NCBI RefSeq assembly: GCF_001905125.1
Contig: NZ_LWLE01000019.1
Location: forward strand, 1 to 64,000
From: Streptomyces sp. TSRI0281
GTDB taxonomy: Bacteria > Actinomycetota > Actinomycetes > Streptomycetales > Streptomycetaceae
Length of the DNA: 64,000 nucleotides
Direction of reading: 5' to 3'
Under the pieces are notes generated by a model, which saw only the letters and a list, made by a program, of their open reading frames with translations, was not told the DNA's origin and did not search any database. Shown in pieces: positions 7,290-15,439 of this stretch (position 1 is the first letter of the stretch; the number at the start of each line of letters is the position of its first letter). A program made the translations under genes and the position numbers.

Positions 7290-8600
7290 ATGCTGCCCAT
7301 GAGCGACTCCGCAGACCCTGGTGACACCGGTGACACCGGTAAAGGCAAACCGTTGCACCGCCTGGTGCGCATGACGGGCCGTAACCCGGAGGAACACGGA
7401 CGGACCTCCACCCCGTTGGAGCTCCTGTTCGACCTCACCTTCGTGGTCGCGGTCGGTACAGCGGCCGACCACTTCGCCGAGATGGTGGCCGAGGGGCACC
7501 CTGGGCAGGCGGTCACCGCGTTCGTCCTGGCAATGTTCGCGATCAGCGTCGCCTGGATCAGCTTCAGCTGGTTCGCCTCCGCCTTCGGCACCGACGACTG
7601 GCTCTATCGCATCCTGACGATGGTGCAGATGATCGGCGTCGTCGTGTTCTCGCTCGGCCTGCCCGCGATGTTCCACTCCGTCGATGAGGGCGGACACCTC
7701 GAACTGCGGGTCATGGTGATCGGATACGTCGTGATGCGCATCGCCATGCTGCTCCAATGGTGGCGCGCCGCCCGCGACTCCCCCGCCTTCCACGACGTCG
7801 GCATGGCCAACATCCGCTGGACCGCCATCGTCCAACTCGGCTGGATCGCGGTCGCTTTCACCCATCTCCCACTGGCCGCCGTGTTCACCGCCTTCGTCAT
7901 CCTCGGAGCGCTGGAACTGGCACTGCCGCTGCTCACCCAGGGCAGCGCGGACGGCACCCCCTGGCACCCCCACCACGTCGCGGAGCGCTACGGCCTGTTC
8001 GCGATCATCGTCCTCGGTGAGGGCGTCGTCGGCACCGTCGCCTCCTCGGGCGGCCTTCTGGGGGGCGCGGACGGAATGCACTGGAGCGGGAACGGGATCG
8101 CCGTCGTCGTCGCCGGTGTCGGACTGACCTTCGGCATGTGGTGGGTGTATTTCGCCACCCCCTTCGGTGACGTTCTCGTGCACCGCCGCGGCCGCGGATA
8201 CCTCTTCGGCTACGGGCACATCCCCCTGTTCATCGGAATCGCCGGCGCCGGTGCCGGACTGCACGTGGCGGGGCTCCAACTGGAGCACCACTCCGAGCTC
8301 AGTGATGTCGCCGTGGTCCTGTCCCTGGCCATCCCGGTCGGCCTCTACCTGTTGATGGTCTATCTGCTGCACACCCTTCTGCTGTCCGCGGCAGACCGAT
8401 TCCATCTGCTCCTGATCTCTCTCACTCTTGTTCTGCTGCTGACGGCCGTCCTGCTGTCCGCAGTCGGCATCGCGATCGCGGTGTGCCTGCTCATCGTCAT
8501 GCTCGCGCCCTTCGTCACCGTCATCGGCTACGAAACGATCGGCCACCGTCACCAGCAGCGGATGCTGGAGGCACTCGGCACGCACACGCTGAGCCGTTGA
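7290..8600 (+). CDS. ltrA: Low temperature requirement protein A (LtrA) family membrane protein
   Basis: The 436-residue integral membrane protein opens with the hallmark region RTSTPLELLFDLTFVVAVGTAADHFAE. It continues with about ten hydrophobic segments, including LAMFAISVAWISFSWFASAF and ERYGLFAIIVLGEGVVGTVASSGG, the second conserved LtrA block. The family was named from a Listeria low-temperature-growth locus; its biochemical role is undefined. Start choice is between ATG 7290 and ATG 7299 (MSDSADPGD); the latter trims three residues. The stop codon lies inside an 8-bp tandem repeat (8590-8629). Confidence 0.85.
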   Translation: MLPMSDSADPGDTGDTGKGKPLHRLVRMTGRNPEEHGRTSTPLELLFDLTFVVAVGTAADHFAEMVAEGHPGQAVTAFVLAMFAISVAWISFSWFASAFGTDDWLYRILTMVQMIGVVVFSLGLPAMFHSVDEGGHLELRVMVIGYVVMRIAMLLQWWRAARDSPAFHDVGMANIRWTAIVQLGWIAVAFTHLPLAAVFTAFVILGALELALPLLTQGSADGTPWHPHHVAERYGLFAIIVLGEGVVGTVASSGGLLGGADGMHWSGNGIAVVVAGVGLTFGMWWVYFATPFGDVLVHRRGRGYLFGYGHIPLFIGIAGAGAGLHVAGLQLEHHSELSDVAVVLSLAIPVGLYLLMVYLLHTLLLSAADRFHLLLISLTLVLLLTAVLLSAVGIAIAVCLLIVMLAPFVTVIGYETIGHRHQQRMLEALGTHTLSR

Positions 8601-8629
8601 GCCGTTGAGCCGTTGAGCCGTTGAGCCGT
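8590..8629 (+). repeat. Five perfect tandem copies of an 8-bp unit across the ltrA stop
   Basis: The unit TGAGCCGT is repeated exactly five times (40 bp), and the ltrA stop codon TGA is the start of the second copy. Because 8 is not a multiple of 3, copy-number changes would not alter the stop already fixed by the first two units, but would change the 3' untranslated length. Confidence 0.9.
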
Positions 8630-8803
8630 CGGAAGTCCCTACCCCAGCGACCGTCCGACGCCCGGTTGGGCCTTGATCACCGACAGTAGACTTCCGCGAA
8701 AGCCATGCGAAGGCGTCTTGGCGTCGGCGGCCGGCCCCAAGCTCTCGGGAGGCTGGTCAGCCGCCTGTCCCGGGGATCAATGGCTCGGGCACAATCAGCA
8801 GCC

Positions 8804-9544
8804 ATGCCTACCTCTCCCGATCCCGCGATCCTGTACCCCGACGTCGTCGGCTTCGGCAGCCTGGCCGCAGCCCTCAGGGCAGCGGCGGAGGGCTGCCTCG
8901 CCGACGTCCCTGTCACTGCCTCGGTCTCTGATCCCCTCCGCCACGCGACCGTCGCAAGCACCTTGCCGCACCGCGAGCCACTGGAGATCAGCGCTTGGTC
9001 GCACGAACGTCGGTGGTCGATCCGGGGCACCGAGCCGTTCCAGAGCATGCCTCTCATCGACGGCAGGACGGACGTCCTGGCGGACATCGCCAGGGCCACC
9101 CGGGCGTGGCACGACGGGCTGTTCCTGGACGACATTCGCCGGGCGGCTCCCTTCGTCCACCTGACCGGCCGGTTCGAGGTGCCCGACAACGATCCCGCGC
9201 GCTTGACCGAGTCCGAGTGGCAGGGCCTGCGCCAGGAGGCGGCCGAGCTGGAGTACGTCTGGCAGGAGACGCACCAGTCCCTGGTCGAAGCGGCCCACGC
9301 CGAGCCGGCGTTGCGCGCCCTCTACCCGTTCACCAGCCACTGGGCACTGCGCTTCTCCACCTCCACCCGCCCGGATCTGACCGTCGTCGGACCACGCCTG
9401 GGCGCGAACGCCGACGGCACGTACGGGGTGGGCAGCGTCATGATCGGCCAGGACATCGGCCAATTCGCCACAGCGCAGGAGGCCGTGGCCGTGGCAGTGC
9501 GCCTGCTGCCGTCCGGTCTCGGTCCCACCACGCTCGGCGGATGA
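8804..9544 (+). CDS. DUF6193-like hypothetical protein
   Basis: The 246-residue protein has no signal peptide or membrane segment. The sequence PHREPLEISAWSHERRWSIRGTEPFQSMPLIDGRTDVLADIARATRAWHDG fits a Streptomyces family (DUF6193) sometimes labelled natural-product biosynthesis protein, although its chemistry is unknown. The central LEYVWQETHQSLVEAAHAEPALRALYPFTSHWALRFSTSTRP is the most conserved-looking part. Start ATG 8804 (MPTSPDPAI) is preferred; upstream in-frame Met codons lack similarity. It is flanked by unrelated genes, so context gives no function. Family assignment is from memory. Confidence 0.55.
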   Translation: MPTSPDPAILYPDVVGFGSLAAALRAAAEGCLADVPVTASVSDPLRHATVASTLPHREPLEISAWSHERRWSIRGTEPFQSMPLIDGRTDVLADIARATRAWHDGLFLDDIRRAAPFVHLTGRFEVPDNDPARLTESEWQGLRQEAAELEYVWQETHQSLVEAAHAEPALRALYPFTSHWALRFSTSTRPDLTVVGPRLGANADGTYGVGSVMIGQDIGQFATAQEAVAVAVRLLPSGLGPTTLGG

Positions 9545-9683
9545 TCCCACCCCGCAACGGCCCGGCCGACCATGGAGGCGGGCGGATCGTCGCCGAACTG
9601 AAGTGGTGCGTCACGTAGATGATCGCCAAGCGGCCTCGGGCTCCCCAGCGTAATCGGTGTGTCCTACGGTACTGAGGGACAGT

Positions 9684-10148
9684 ATGATCGGCCGCGTGAA
9701 GCTCCTGGAGATTCAGCACGTGGACGCCGATGTCGACTTCTACGGCCTCAGCCTCCAGGACGCCGATGATGGCTGGCTGTCGACAACGCTCCCCGAGGGT
9801 TTCGCCCAGGGGCGGTTTCTTTCGGAACAGCCGGGGCGTATCGACTTCACGAGCGCCGGGCACACGCAGACCGTGTCCTTCGACGCCGAGATCTGGAGCG
9901 GTCCCGCTCAAGTGCCCTTCGGTGAGTGGGACGAGTCCGCGACCGCCCGCATCGAGTGCCGCTCCGGTGAACTACGGCTGTGGGCTGTGGCGGGCGGGCC
10001 TGCCCCTCGAAGCATCGTTCTGCCGCACGCGTCGGCGACATGGAACGTGCGCGTCCGTTGCCGGGGCCGTGCGGCCGCGGCAAGGGCATGTCGTGTCGGT
10101 GTCCCTCATGGGCTGGAGCAGTACCTGGCGCAGTTCTGGCCTGTGTGA
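9684..10148 (+). CDS. Hypothetical protein, possibly immunity-like
   Basis: The 154-residue acidic, soluble protein starts MIGRVKLLEIQHVDADVDFYG at ATG 9684, with an AGGGA-like site upstream. It contains a beta-rich pattern (GRIDFTSAGHTQTVSFDAEIW, ATARIECRSGELRLWAVAG). Small single-domain proteins of this kind are frequent among orphan immunity genes, but there is no direct evidence. Codon bias is good through about residue 130. The family is not recognised. Confidence 0.5.
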   Translation: MIGRVKLLEIQHVDADVDFYGLSLQDADDGWLSTTLPEGFAQGRFLSEQPGRIDFTSAGHTQTVSFDAEIWSGPAQVPFGEWDESATARIECRSGELRLWAVAGGPAPRSIVLPHASATWNVRVRCRGRAAAARACRVGVPHGLEQYLAQFWPV

Positions 10149-10608
10149 TTCCGGTGTGGGCCGCCTGCTGCGGACCATACCCGCAGCACTGGTCAGCCGG
10201 TGATCTTGATCATGTATCCGTCGTCGGGTCCGCCGAGCAGGCGGTGCTTGGTACGGCACTGCCCGAGCGGGTTGCCGGCGTTCCCCTTCTCACCGAGCCC
10301 TGCTTGCATCCGTCGGCCGATGCGCCCTTGGCGGGCGACTCCCCGGAGTGGACCGCGGGCTGACGCCGGGACCGATGCGGTCCGACGACCGGAGGCACCG
10401 TTCGGACGCGTACCTGCGCCGGGACCAGGCCGTTCGCAAGGCGCCGCAGACCTGCGAGCGGCGTCCGCAGTAGCGCGTGCACCGAAGCACGGTGCGCTTC
10501 GCATATCTCGTACGCACGTGTGAGTGATGACAATGGTGACTATTGGCGCCCACCGTCGTTGTGACAACTTCTCTCTCGCCAGGAAAGAACTGAGCGAGGG
10601 GAACGTGC
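10149..10608 (+). promoter_or_regulatory. ramC upstream region, no gene
   Basis: About 460 bases without a convincing ORF. The promoter and RamR sites for the ram operon should lie here, most likely in the less GC-rich stretch 10500-10590 containing GTGATGACAATGGTGACTA and TTGTGACAACTT. The exact operator cannot be defined by eye. A GCGAGGGG ribosome binding site precedes the GTG start of ramC. Confidence 0.4.
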
Positions 10609-13191
10609 GTGAATCCGGAGTACGCCGCGTACTGCCAGGCGGACCGCCACTTCTACGACGCACCGCACCGCTCGGTCTCCCGGCCGGAAGAGGACCGCAC
10701 GTTCTATGTACCGGTCCGCGGCGACGCTCCCGAGGGGTGGAGCCGCTCACGGCGCGGGGACTGGCTCTCCTACGCCCCCTCGGACATCCGGCTGCCCTCA
10801 CAGGGCTGGAAGATCCATGTGTCCGCCGCCCTGGACAACGCCGAATCGGTGCTGCGCAGGGTCGTCGAGCACTGCCTGGCGCAGCGGCTGCCTTTCAAGT
10901 GCGTACCGACACCGAGGCTGTTGCACCTGCGCAACGCCAAGTACGCCGACCGGGCGGGCAGCGGCAAGTTCATCACCGTGTATCCGCCCACGCCGGAACG
11001 GTTTCCGGAGGTGTGCGCCGCGCTGACGGAACTCCTGGCCGGGGAGCACGGCCCCTACATCCTCAGTGATCTGCGGTGCGGAGACGGACCCGTGCACACG
11101 CGGTACGGGGCGTTCGCCGCCCGCTTCTGCCCCGGACCCGACGGGCGGCCGGTACCCGCCGTCGCGGACCCGCAGGGCCGTCTCGTCCCCGACGAGCGGG
11201 GGCCGTCCTTCCGCGTCCCCGGCTGGGTGACACCGCCCGACTTCCTGCACCCCTACCTCGAAGCACGGGCTTCGGTCGGGCTCACGGGGCTGCCGTACAC
11301 CGTGGAGAAGGCCCTTCATTTCTCCAACGGCGGCGGCGTCTACCTCGGCCGGGACACCCGCAGCGGTGAGCAGGTCGTTCTCAAGGAGGCCCGCCCGTAC
11401 GCCGGGCTGGCGGCCGACGGAGCCGACGCCGTCACCCGGCTCGTACGCGAACGGACCGCGCTGGAACAACTGGCGGGCCTGGACTGCGTACCGGCTGTCC
11501 GGGACGTGTTCGAGGTCGGCGACCACCACTTCCTGGTGCTCCAGTACGTTCCCGGCTCCCCGCTCAACACGGTCTTCGCCCATCGCTTCCCGCTGTCCCG
11601 GCAGAATCCCACGAGCGAACAGCTCGCCGAGCACGTGGCGTGGGCGGAACGGGTGTACGACCAGGTGGAGCGTGCCGTCGAGGCGGTGCACGCACGTGGC
11701 ATCGTCATCAGCGACCTGCACATGAGCAACGTCATGGTCGACGAGGAGACGTCCCGCATCGTGCTCCTGGACTTCGAGGCCGCGTCCCGGACCGAGGAGC
11801 GGGCCCGCCAGATCGTCGCCAACCCGGCCTTCGTCGCCCCCACCGACCGGCGCGGCACCGATATCGACCGCTACGCGCTGGCATGCCTGCGGCTCGCACT
11901 CCACCTGCCGCTCACCACACTCTTCGCCCTCGACCGCACCAAGGCCGTCGGCCTCGCCCGGAACGCGGCCCGCGTCTTCCCCGTCGACGAGCAACTGCTG
12001 CGCCCTGCGGTGGACGAGATCCTGCGCACCACGGGCGATCCGGCGGGGCCCGCGGGCCCGGCGGAACCGGACCGGCGCCCGCCCGCGCCCGGGGACTGGC
12101 CGCGCAGCCGCGACTCGATGGCCCGCGCCATCGCGGCCTCCTGCACACCGGAGCGCGAGGACCGGTGCTTCCCCGGCGACATCGCACAGTTCGCCACGGC
12201 GGCGGGCGGCCAGTCGTTCGGCTACGGGGCCGCCGGAGTGCTCTACGCGCTGCACGAGACGGGCGCCCGGCAGTGCGAGCCCGCCGTCGACTGGCTGCTG
12301 CGCCGGGTCAAGGACCCGGCCTCCGGCACCCCGCTCGGTTTCTACGACGGACTCACCGGCATCGCCTGGACCCTGAACCGGATCGGCCGCCCCGCGGAAG
12401 CCTCCGACCTGATCCGGGTCGTTCTCGAACAGCCCCTGGAGGGACTGCCGGCCGGCCTGCACAGTGGTTACGCCGGTATCGCGCTCGCCCTCGACGACAT
12501 GGCCCGTACCGCCGCCGTCGACGGCCCGGCCCTCAGCGCGGCGGCGGACCGCTGTACCGCTCTCGCCGTCCGCGCGCTCGTGGAGGATCCCCCGTCACCC
12601 CGGACCGGCCTCATGCACGGCGCTACCGGCGTCGCCCTGCTGCTCATCCATCGGTACGGGAAGACCGGCGACACCGCCCTGATCGACCTGGCCGCCGCCG
12701 CGCTGCGTCGTGATCTCGAACGGTGCCGGGCGGGCGACGGCGGACTGCTCGTCGTGGAGGGGAAACGGCTGATGCCGTACCTCGCCTCGGGCAGCATCGG
12801 CATCGCAGCCGTCATCGACGCCTACCTCGCCCGACGCCCCGACGCCGCCCTGGAGGCCGCCGGCCGCGCCCTGCTCCCGACCGCGCTGTCCGCCTTCTAC
12901 ATCCAGCCCGGACTCCTGCGCGGATCGGCCGGACTGCTCGCCCACCTGGCGGCCACACCGCTCCTGGAAGCTCCGGACCGTGCGCGGGCGATCCGCCTCC
13001 ACACCGACCTGCTGGAAAGCCACGCCATGTCGTACGAAGGTGAACTCGCCTTTCCCGGCGAGCAGTTGATGCGCCTGTCGATGGACCTGGCCACCGGGAC
13101 AGCCGGGTGCCTGCTCGCCCTGGGCGGCGCACTCGGGCAACCGGCCACGCTTCCCTTCCTGCCGCTCGCGCGGCACACCCTGCCGCGTTAG
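10609..13191 (+). CDS. ramC: Class III lanthionine synthetase RamC/AmfT (LanKC)
   Basis: The 860-residue trifunctional enzyme installs dehydrated residues and thioether rings in the SapB-like precursor encoded just downstream. Domains in order are: N-terminal lyase region (about 1-200, with RLPFKCVPTPRLLHLRNAKY and SGKFITVYP); kinase-like region with glycine loop SNGGGVYLGRD (about 239-249), VLKEARP lysine (about 258), catalytic ISDLHMSNV (about 366-374) and LLDFEAAS (about 385-392); and a C-terminal LanC-like cyclase (about 497-860) with repeated GYAGIALAL/MHGATGVALLL-type segments. The Cys-Cys-His zinc set of LanC (CHG-type motif) is not seen, as expected for class III rather than class IV. 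GTG start at 10609 with a GAGGGG site. Order C-S-A-B with convergent R matches the ram/amf locus. Confidence 0.95.
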   Translation: MNPEYAAYCQADRHFYDAPHRSVSRPEEDRTFYVPVRGDAPEGWSRSRRGDWLSYAPSDIRLPSQGWKIHVSAALDNAESVLRRVVEHCLAQRLPFKCVPTPRLLHLRNAKYADRAGSGKFITVYPPTPERFPEVCAALTELLAGEHGPYILSDLRCGDGPVHTRYGAFAARFCPGPDGRPVPAVADPQGRLVPDERGPSFRVPGWVTPPDFLHPYLEARASVGLTGLPYTVEKALHFSNGGGVYLGRDTRSGEQVVLKEARPYAGLAADGADAVTRLVRERTALEQLAGLDCVPAVRDVFEVGDHHFLVLQYVPGSPLNTVFAHRFPLSRQNPTSEQLAEHVAWAERVYDQVERAVEAVHARGIVISDLHMSNVMVDEETSRIVLLDFEAASRTEERARQIVANPAFVAPTDRRGTDIDRYALACLRLALHLPLTTLFALDRTKAVGLARNAARVFPVDEQLLRPAVDEILRTTGDPAGPAGPAEPDRRPPAPGDWPRSRDSMARAIAASCTPEREDRCFPGDIAQFATAAGGQSFGYGAAGVLYALHETGARQCEPAVDWLLRRVKDPASGTPLGFYDGLTGIAWTLNRIGRPAEASDLIRVVLEQPLEGLPAGLHSGYAGIALALDDMARTAAVDGPALSAAADRCTALAVRALVEDPPSPRTGLMHGATGVALLLIHRYGKTGDTALIDLAAAALRRDLERCRAGDGGLLVVEGKRLMPYLASGSIGIAAVIDAYLARRPDAALEAAGRALLPTALSAFYIQPGLLRGSAGLLAHLAATPLLEAPDRARAIRLHTDLLESHAMSYEGELAFPGEQLMRLSMDLATGTAGCLLALGGALGQPATLPFLPLARHTLPR

Positions 13192-13267
13192 CGGCCCCAA
13201 GGACCGGCCCCATCAGGGGTCGTCGCAGTACACGCCGACACAACAGTCCCTGAGAAAGGACATCATC

Positions 13268-13399
13268 ATGGCACTTCTCGACCTTCAGGCGATGGAGACC
13301 CCGGCCGACGAGGCCTTCGGCGAGCTCGCCACGGGCAGCCAGGTCTCGCTCCTGATCTGCGAGCACAGCTCGCTCAGCCTGACCCTCTGCACCCCGTAA
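13268..13399 (+). CDS. ramS: SapB-like class III lanthipeptide precursor (RamS/AmfS)
   Basis: The 43-residue peptide starts MALLDLQAMETPADEAFG; the LLDLQxME leader motif matches RamS/AmfS. The core begins near TGS and contains two S-x-x-S-x-x-x-C units, SQVSLLIC and SSLSLTLC, before the terminal TP. In SapB the corresponding core is processed by RamC to give two lanthionine-type rings and residual dehydroalanines, making an amphiphilic peptide that lowers surface tension for aerial hyphae. The start at 13268 has a GAAAGGA site. The core differs from S. coelicolor SapB (as remembered) at several positions: Gln-Val replaces Arg-Ala in ring 1, Glu-His replaces Gly-Asp in the linker, and Leu-Thr-Leu-Cys-Thr-Pro ends the peptide. 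Confidence 0.95.
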   Translation: MALLDLQAMETPADEAFGELATGSQVSLLICEHSSLSLTLCTP

Positions 13400-13405
13400 T
13401 GCCGG

Positions 13406-13447
13406 GCCGTCCGGTCCGCCGGTGATCCCACCGGCGGCCCGGACGGC
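13406..13447 (+). terminator. Strong 19-bp hairpin after ramS
   Basis: Arms 13406-13424 and 13429-13447 pair over 19 positions with one T/C mismatch, around a 4-base loop (ATCC). The stem starts seven bases after the ramS stop and lies 130 bases before ramA. Without a T-tract it is probably a partial terminator or 3' stabiliser that favours precursor transcript over transporter transcript. Confidence 0.7.
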
Positions 13448-13576
13448 TGCGGGTGTCCGGCGGTCCGGGCCCCAAGACGCGGAGCCCGCGCCACCGGAAC
13501 CTGCGACAGACCGGGCCCGATGCCGCCGAGCCCTCAGGGCTGTCGTCGTACCGCCCGAAGCCGGAAAGGGACCCAC

Positions 13577-15439
13577 GTGCGGCCGAACCCACCCGCCGGG
13601 GCGGCTCTCGCCCCCGTACCCGACCGGCCCCGAAAAGCTCCCCGGGAACGTGCCGGCCATTCGCCGCCGCCCTCCGGAGCCCGCCCCCTCGAACTCGCCC
13701 GGCTGCGCCCGGCCGCCCTCGTGTGCCTGCTGCTGTGCTCCACCGGCGGGACGCTCGCCGCCCTCGCCCTCCCCGCCGCGCTCGGCCACACCGTGGACCG
13801 GCTCATCGTCGGCGGCCCCGTGCCCTGGTCCGGACTGCTGCTGTGCGCGGCGCTGACCCTCGCCGAGACCGCGTGCGATGCGGGTGCGGCGGTGGTCGGG
13901 ACGAGCACCACGGCCCGGCTGACCGCGGCGCTGCGCACCCGGACCGTGGCCCGCGTGCTGGCCGCCGAACCCCGCCGGACGCTCGATGTGCCCACGGGGG
14001 ACCTCACGGCCCGGATCACCACCCAGGCCGCCGACGCCGCAGCCGCGCCCACTACCGCGGCCGGGTCCGTCGCGGGAGCCCTGCTCCCGGTCGGCGCGGT
14101 CGTCGGACTCCTGCTCATCGACCCGTGGACGGCGGCCGCCCTGCTTCTCGGCGCCCCCCTGCTCATCGCGCTGCTGCGCACCTTCACCCGCCGCACCGCC
14201 GACGCGAACGCCGACTATCAGCGGGCGCAGGCGCTCATCGCCGACCGTCTCACCGAGGCGCTCGACGGCGCCGAAACCATCCGCGCGGCCCTCACCGGGG
14301 CACGGGAGTACCGGCGCGTCCTCGAACCACTCGGGGCGCTCGCGGAGCACGGACGCCGCACCTGGGCCGTGTACGGAAAGGCGTCCGGCCAGAGCGCCCT
14401 GCTGCTGCCCCTGCTCATGCTGCTGGTGCTGGCGGTCGGTGGGCTGCGGCTCGACGCGGGCGCGATCGGCGTCGGCGACCTGGTCGCCGCCGCCCGCTAC
14501 GCCGGCCTGGTGGTCGGCATCGGCTCGCTGACGGGTGCGCTCAGCTCGCTCGCGCGCAGCCGGGCGGCCGCCGACCGCCTCGATCCCCTCCTGGCCCTGC
14601 CGCCCGTGCCGCACCGCTCACTGGGGCCGGTGGACGGCGCCCCGGGAAAGCTGGAACTGCGCGACGTGGGCGTCGGACGCGAGGGACGGCCGCTGTTGAG
14701 CGGAGTCGGCCTCGTCGTCCCCGGCGGCTCCTCCCTGGCCGTCGTCGGCCGCTCGGGCTCGGGCAAGTCGGTGCTCGCCGCGGTGGCGGGACGGCTGATG
14801 GACCCGGACACCGGCACCGTACTGCTGGACGGCGTCCCCCTGGACGGCATGGAGCCGGACCGCCTGCGCCGTGAGGTCACCTATGCCTTCGCCCGGCCCG
14901 CCCTGCCCGGCCGCACCGTCGGGGAGACCGTCGCCTTCGGGGCCCGTACCGCCTCGCACGAGGAGGTACGCTCCGCCGCGCGCGAGGCCCGTGCCGACGA
15001 CTTCGTGGCGCTGCTCCCACAGGGGTACGCCACCCCCCTCACGGACGCCCCGCTGTCCGGCGGGGAACGCCAACGCCTCGGCCTGGCCCGCGCCTTCGCG
15101 CATCCGGGCCGTCTCATGATCCTGGACGACGCACTGTCCAGCCTCGATACCGTGACCGAGCATCATGTGCAACGCGCGCTCGCCGGGCGAGCAGGCCGCA
15201 GCACCCGTGTCATCGTCGCCCACCGGCTCTCGTCGGCCGCGCGGGCGGACCGGGTCGCGTGGCTGGAGGACGGCCGGGTCCGGGCGACGGGCCCGCACCA
15301 CGTGCTCTGGGCCGATCCGGACTACCGGGCCTTGTTCCGTACTGATCCTCCCGACGCCTCCGGGCTGCCGGGACCGGAGGAACCGTCGTCCCACAACGCC
15401 GCCCGGCCCGCCCCTGCGGACAGGACGGCGGACCGATGA
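13577..15439 (+). CDS. ramA: ABC transporter RamA, fused permease-ATPase
   Basis: The 620-residue half-transporter has an N-terminal six-helix exporter domain (about 40-330) and a C-terminal nucleotide-binding domain. The latter shows Walker A GRSGSGKS, signature LSGGERQRLGLARAF, Walker B LMILDDALSSLD and the switch His in IVAHRLSS. With RamB it is expected to export the SapB-like peptide. GTG 13577 (VRPNPPAG) is chosen because a GGAAAGGGA site lies just upstream; the frame is open to 13520 without such a signal. The gene ends in an ATGA overlap with ramB, so translation is coupled and the two halves are probably made in equal amounts as a heterodimer. Confidence 0.92.
   Translation: MRPNPPAGAALAPVPDRPRKAPRERAGHSPPPSGARPLELARLRPAALVCLLLCSTGGTLAALALPAALGHTVDRLIVGGPVPWSGLLLCAALTLAETACDAGAAVVGTSTTARLTAALRTRTVARVLAAEPRRTLDVPTGDLTARITTQAADAAAAPTTAAGSVAGALLPVGAVVGLLLIDPWTAAALLLGAPLLIALLRTFTRRTADANADYQRAQALIADRLTEALDGAETIRAALTGAREYRRVLEPLGALAEHGRRTWAVYGKASGQSALLLPLLMLLVLAVGGLRLDAGAIGVGDLVAAARYAGLVVGIGSLTGALSSLARSRAAADRLDPLLALPPVPHRSLGPVDGAPGKLELRDVGVGREGRPLLSGVGLVVPGGSSLAVVGRSGSGKSVLAAVAGRLMDPDTGTVLLDGVPLDGMEPDRLRREVTYAFARPALPGRTVGETVAFGARTASHEEVRSAAREARADDFVALLPQGYATPLTDAPLSGGERQRLGLARAFAHPGRLMILDDALSSLDTVTEHHVQRALAGRAGRSTRVIVAHRLSSAARADRVAWLEDGRVRATGPHHVLWADPDYRALFRTDPPDASGLPGPEEPSSHNAARPAPADRTADR

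Noticed and set aside
7278..8585. 435-codon minus-strand ORF opposite ltrA
   Set aside because: The plus strand encodes a clear LtrA membrane protein; the minus frame is His/Asp/Glu/Gly-rich shadow sequence.
10798..12462. 554-codon minus-strand ORF opposite ramC
   Set aside because: Entirely inside the LanKC gene; typical high-GC antisense shadow.
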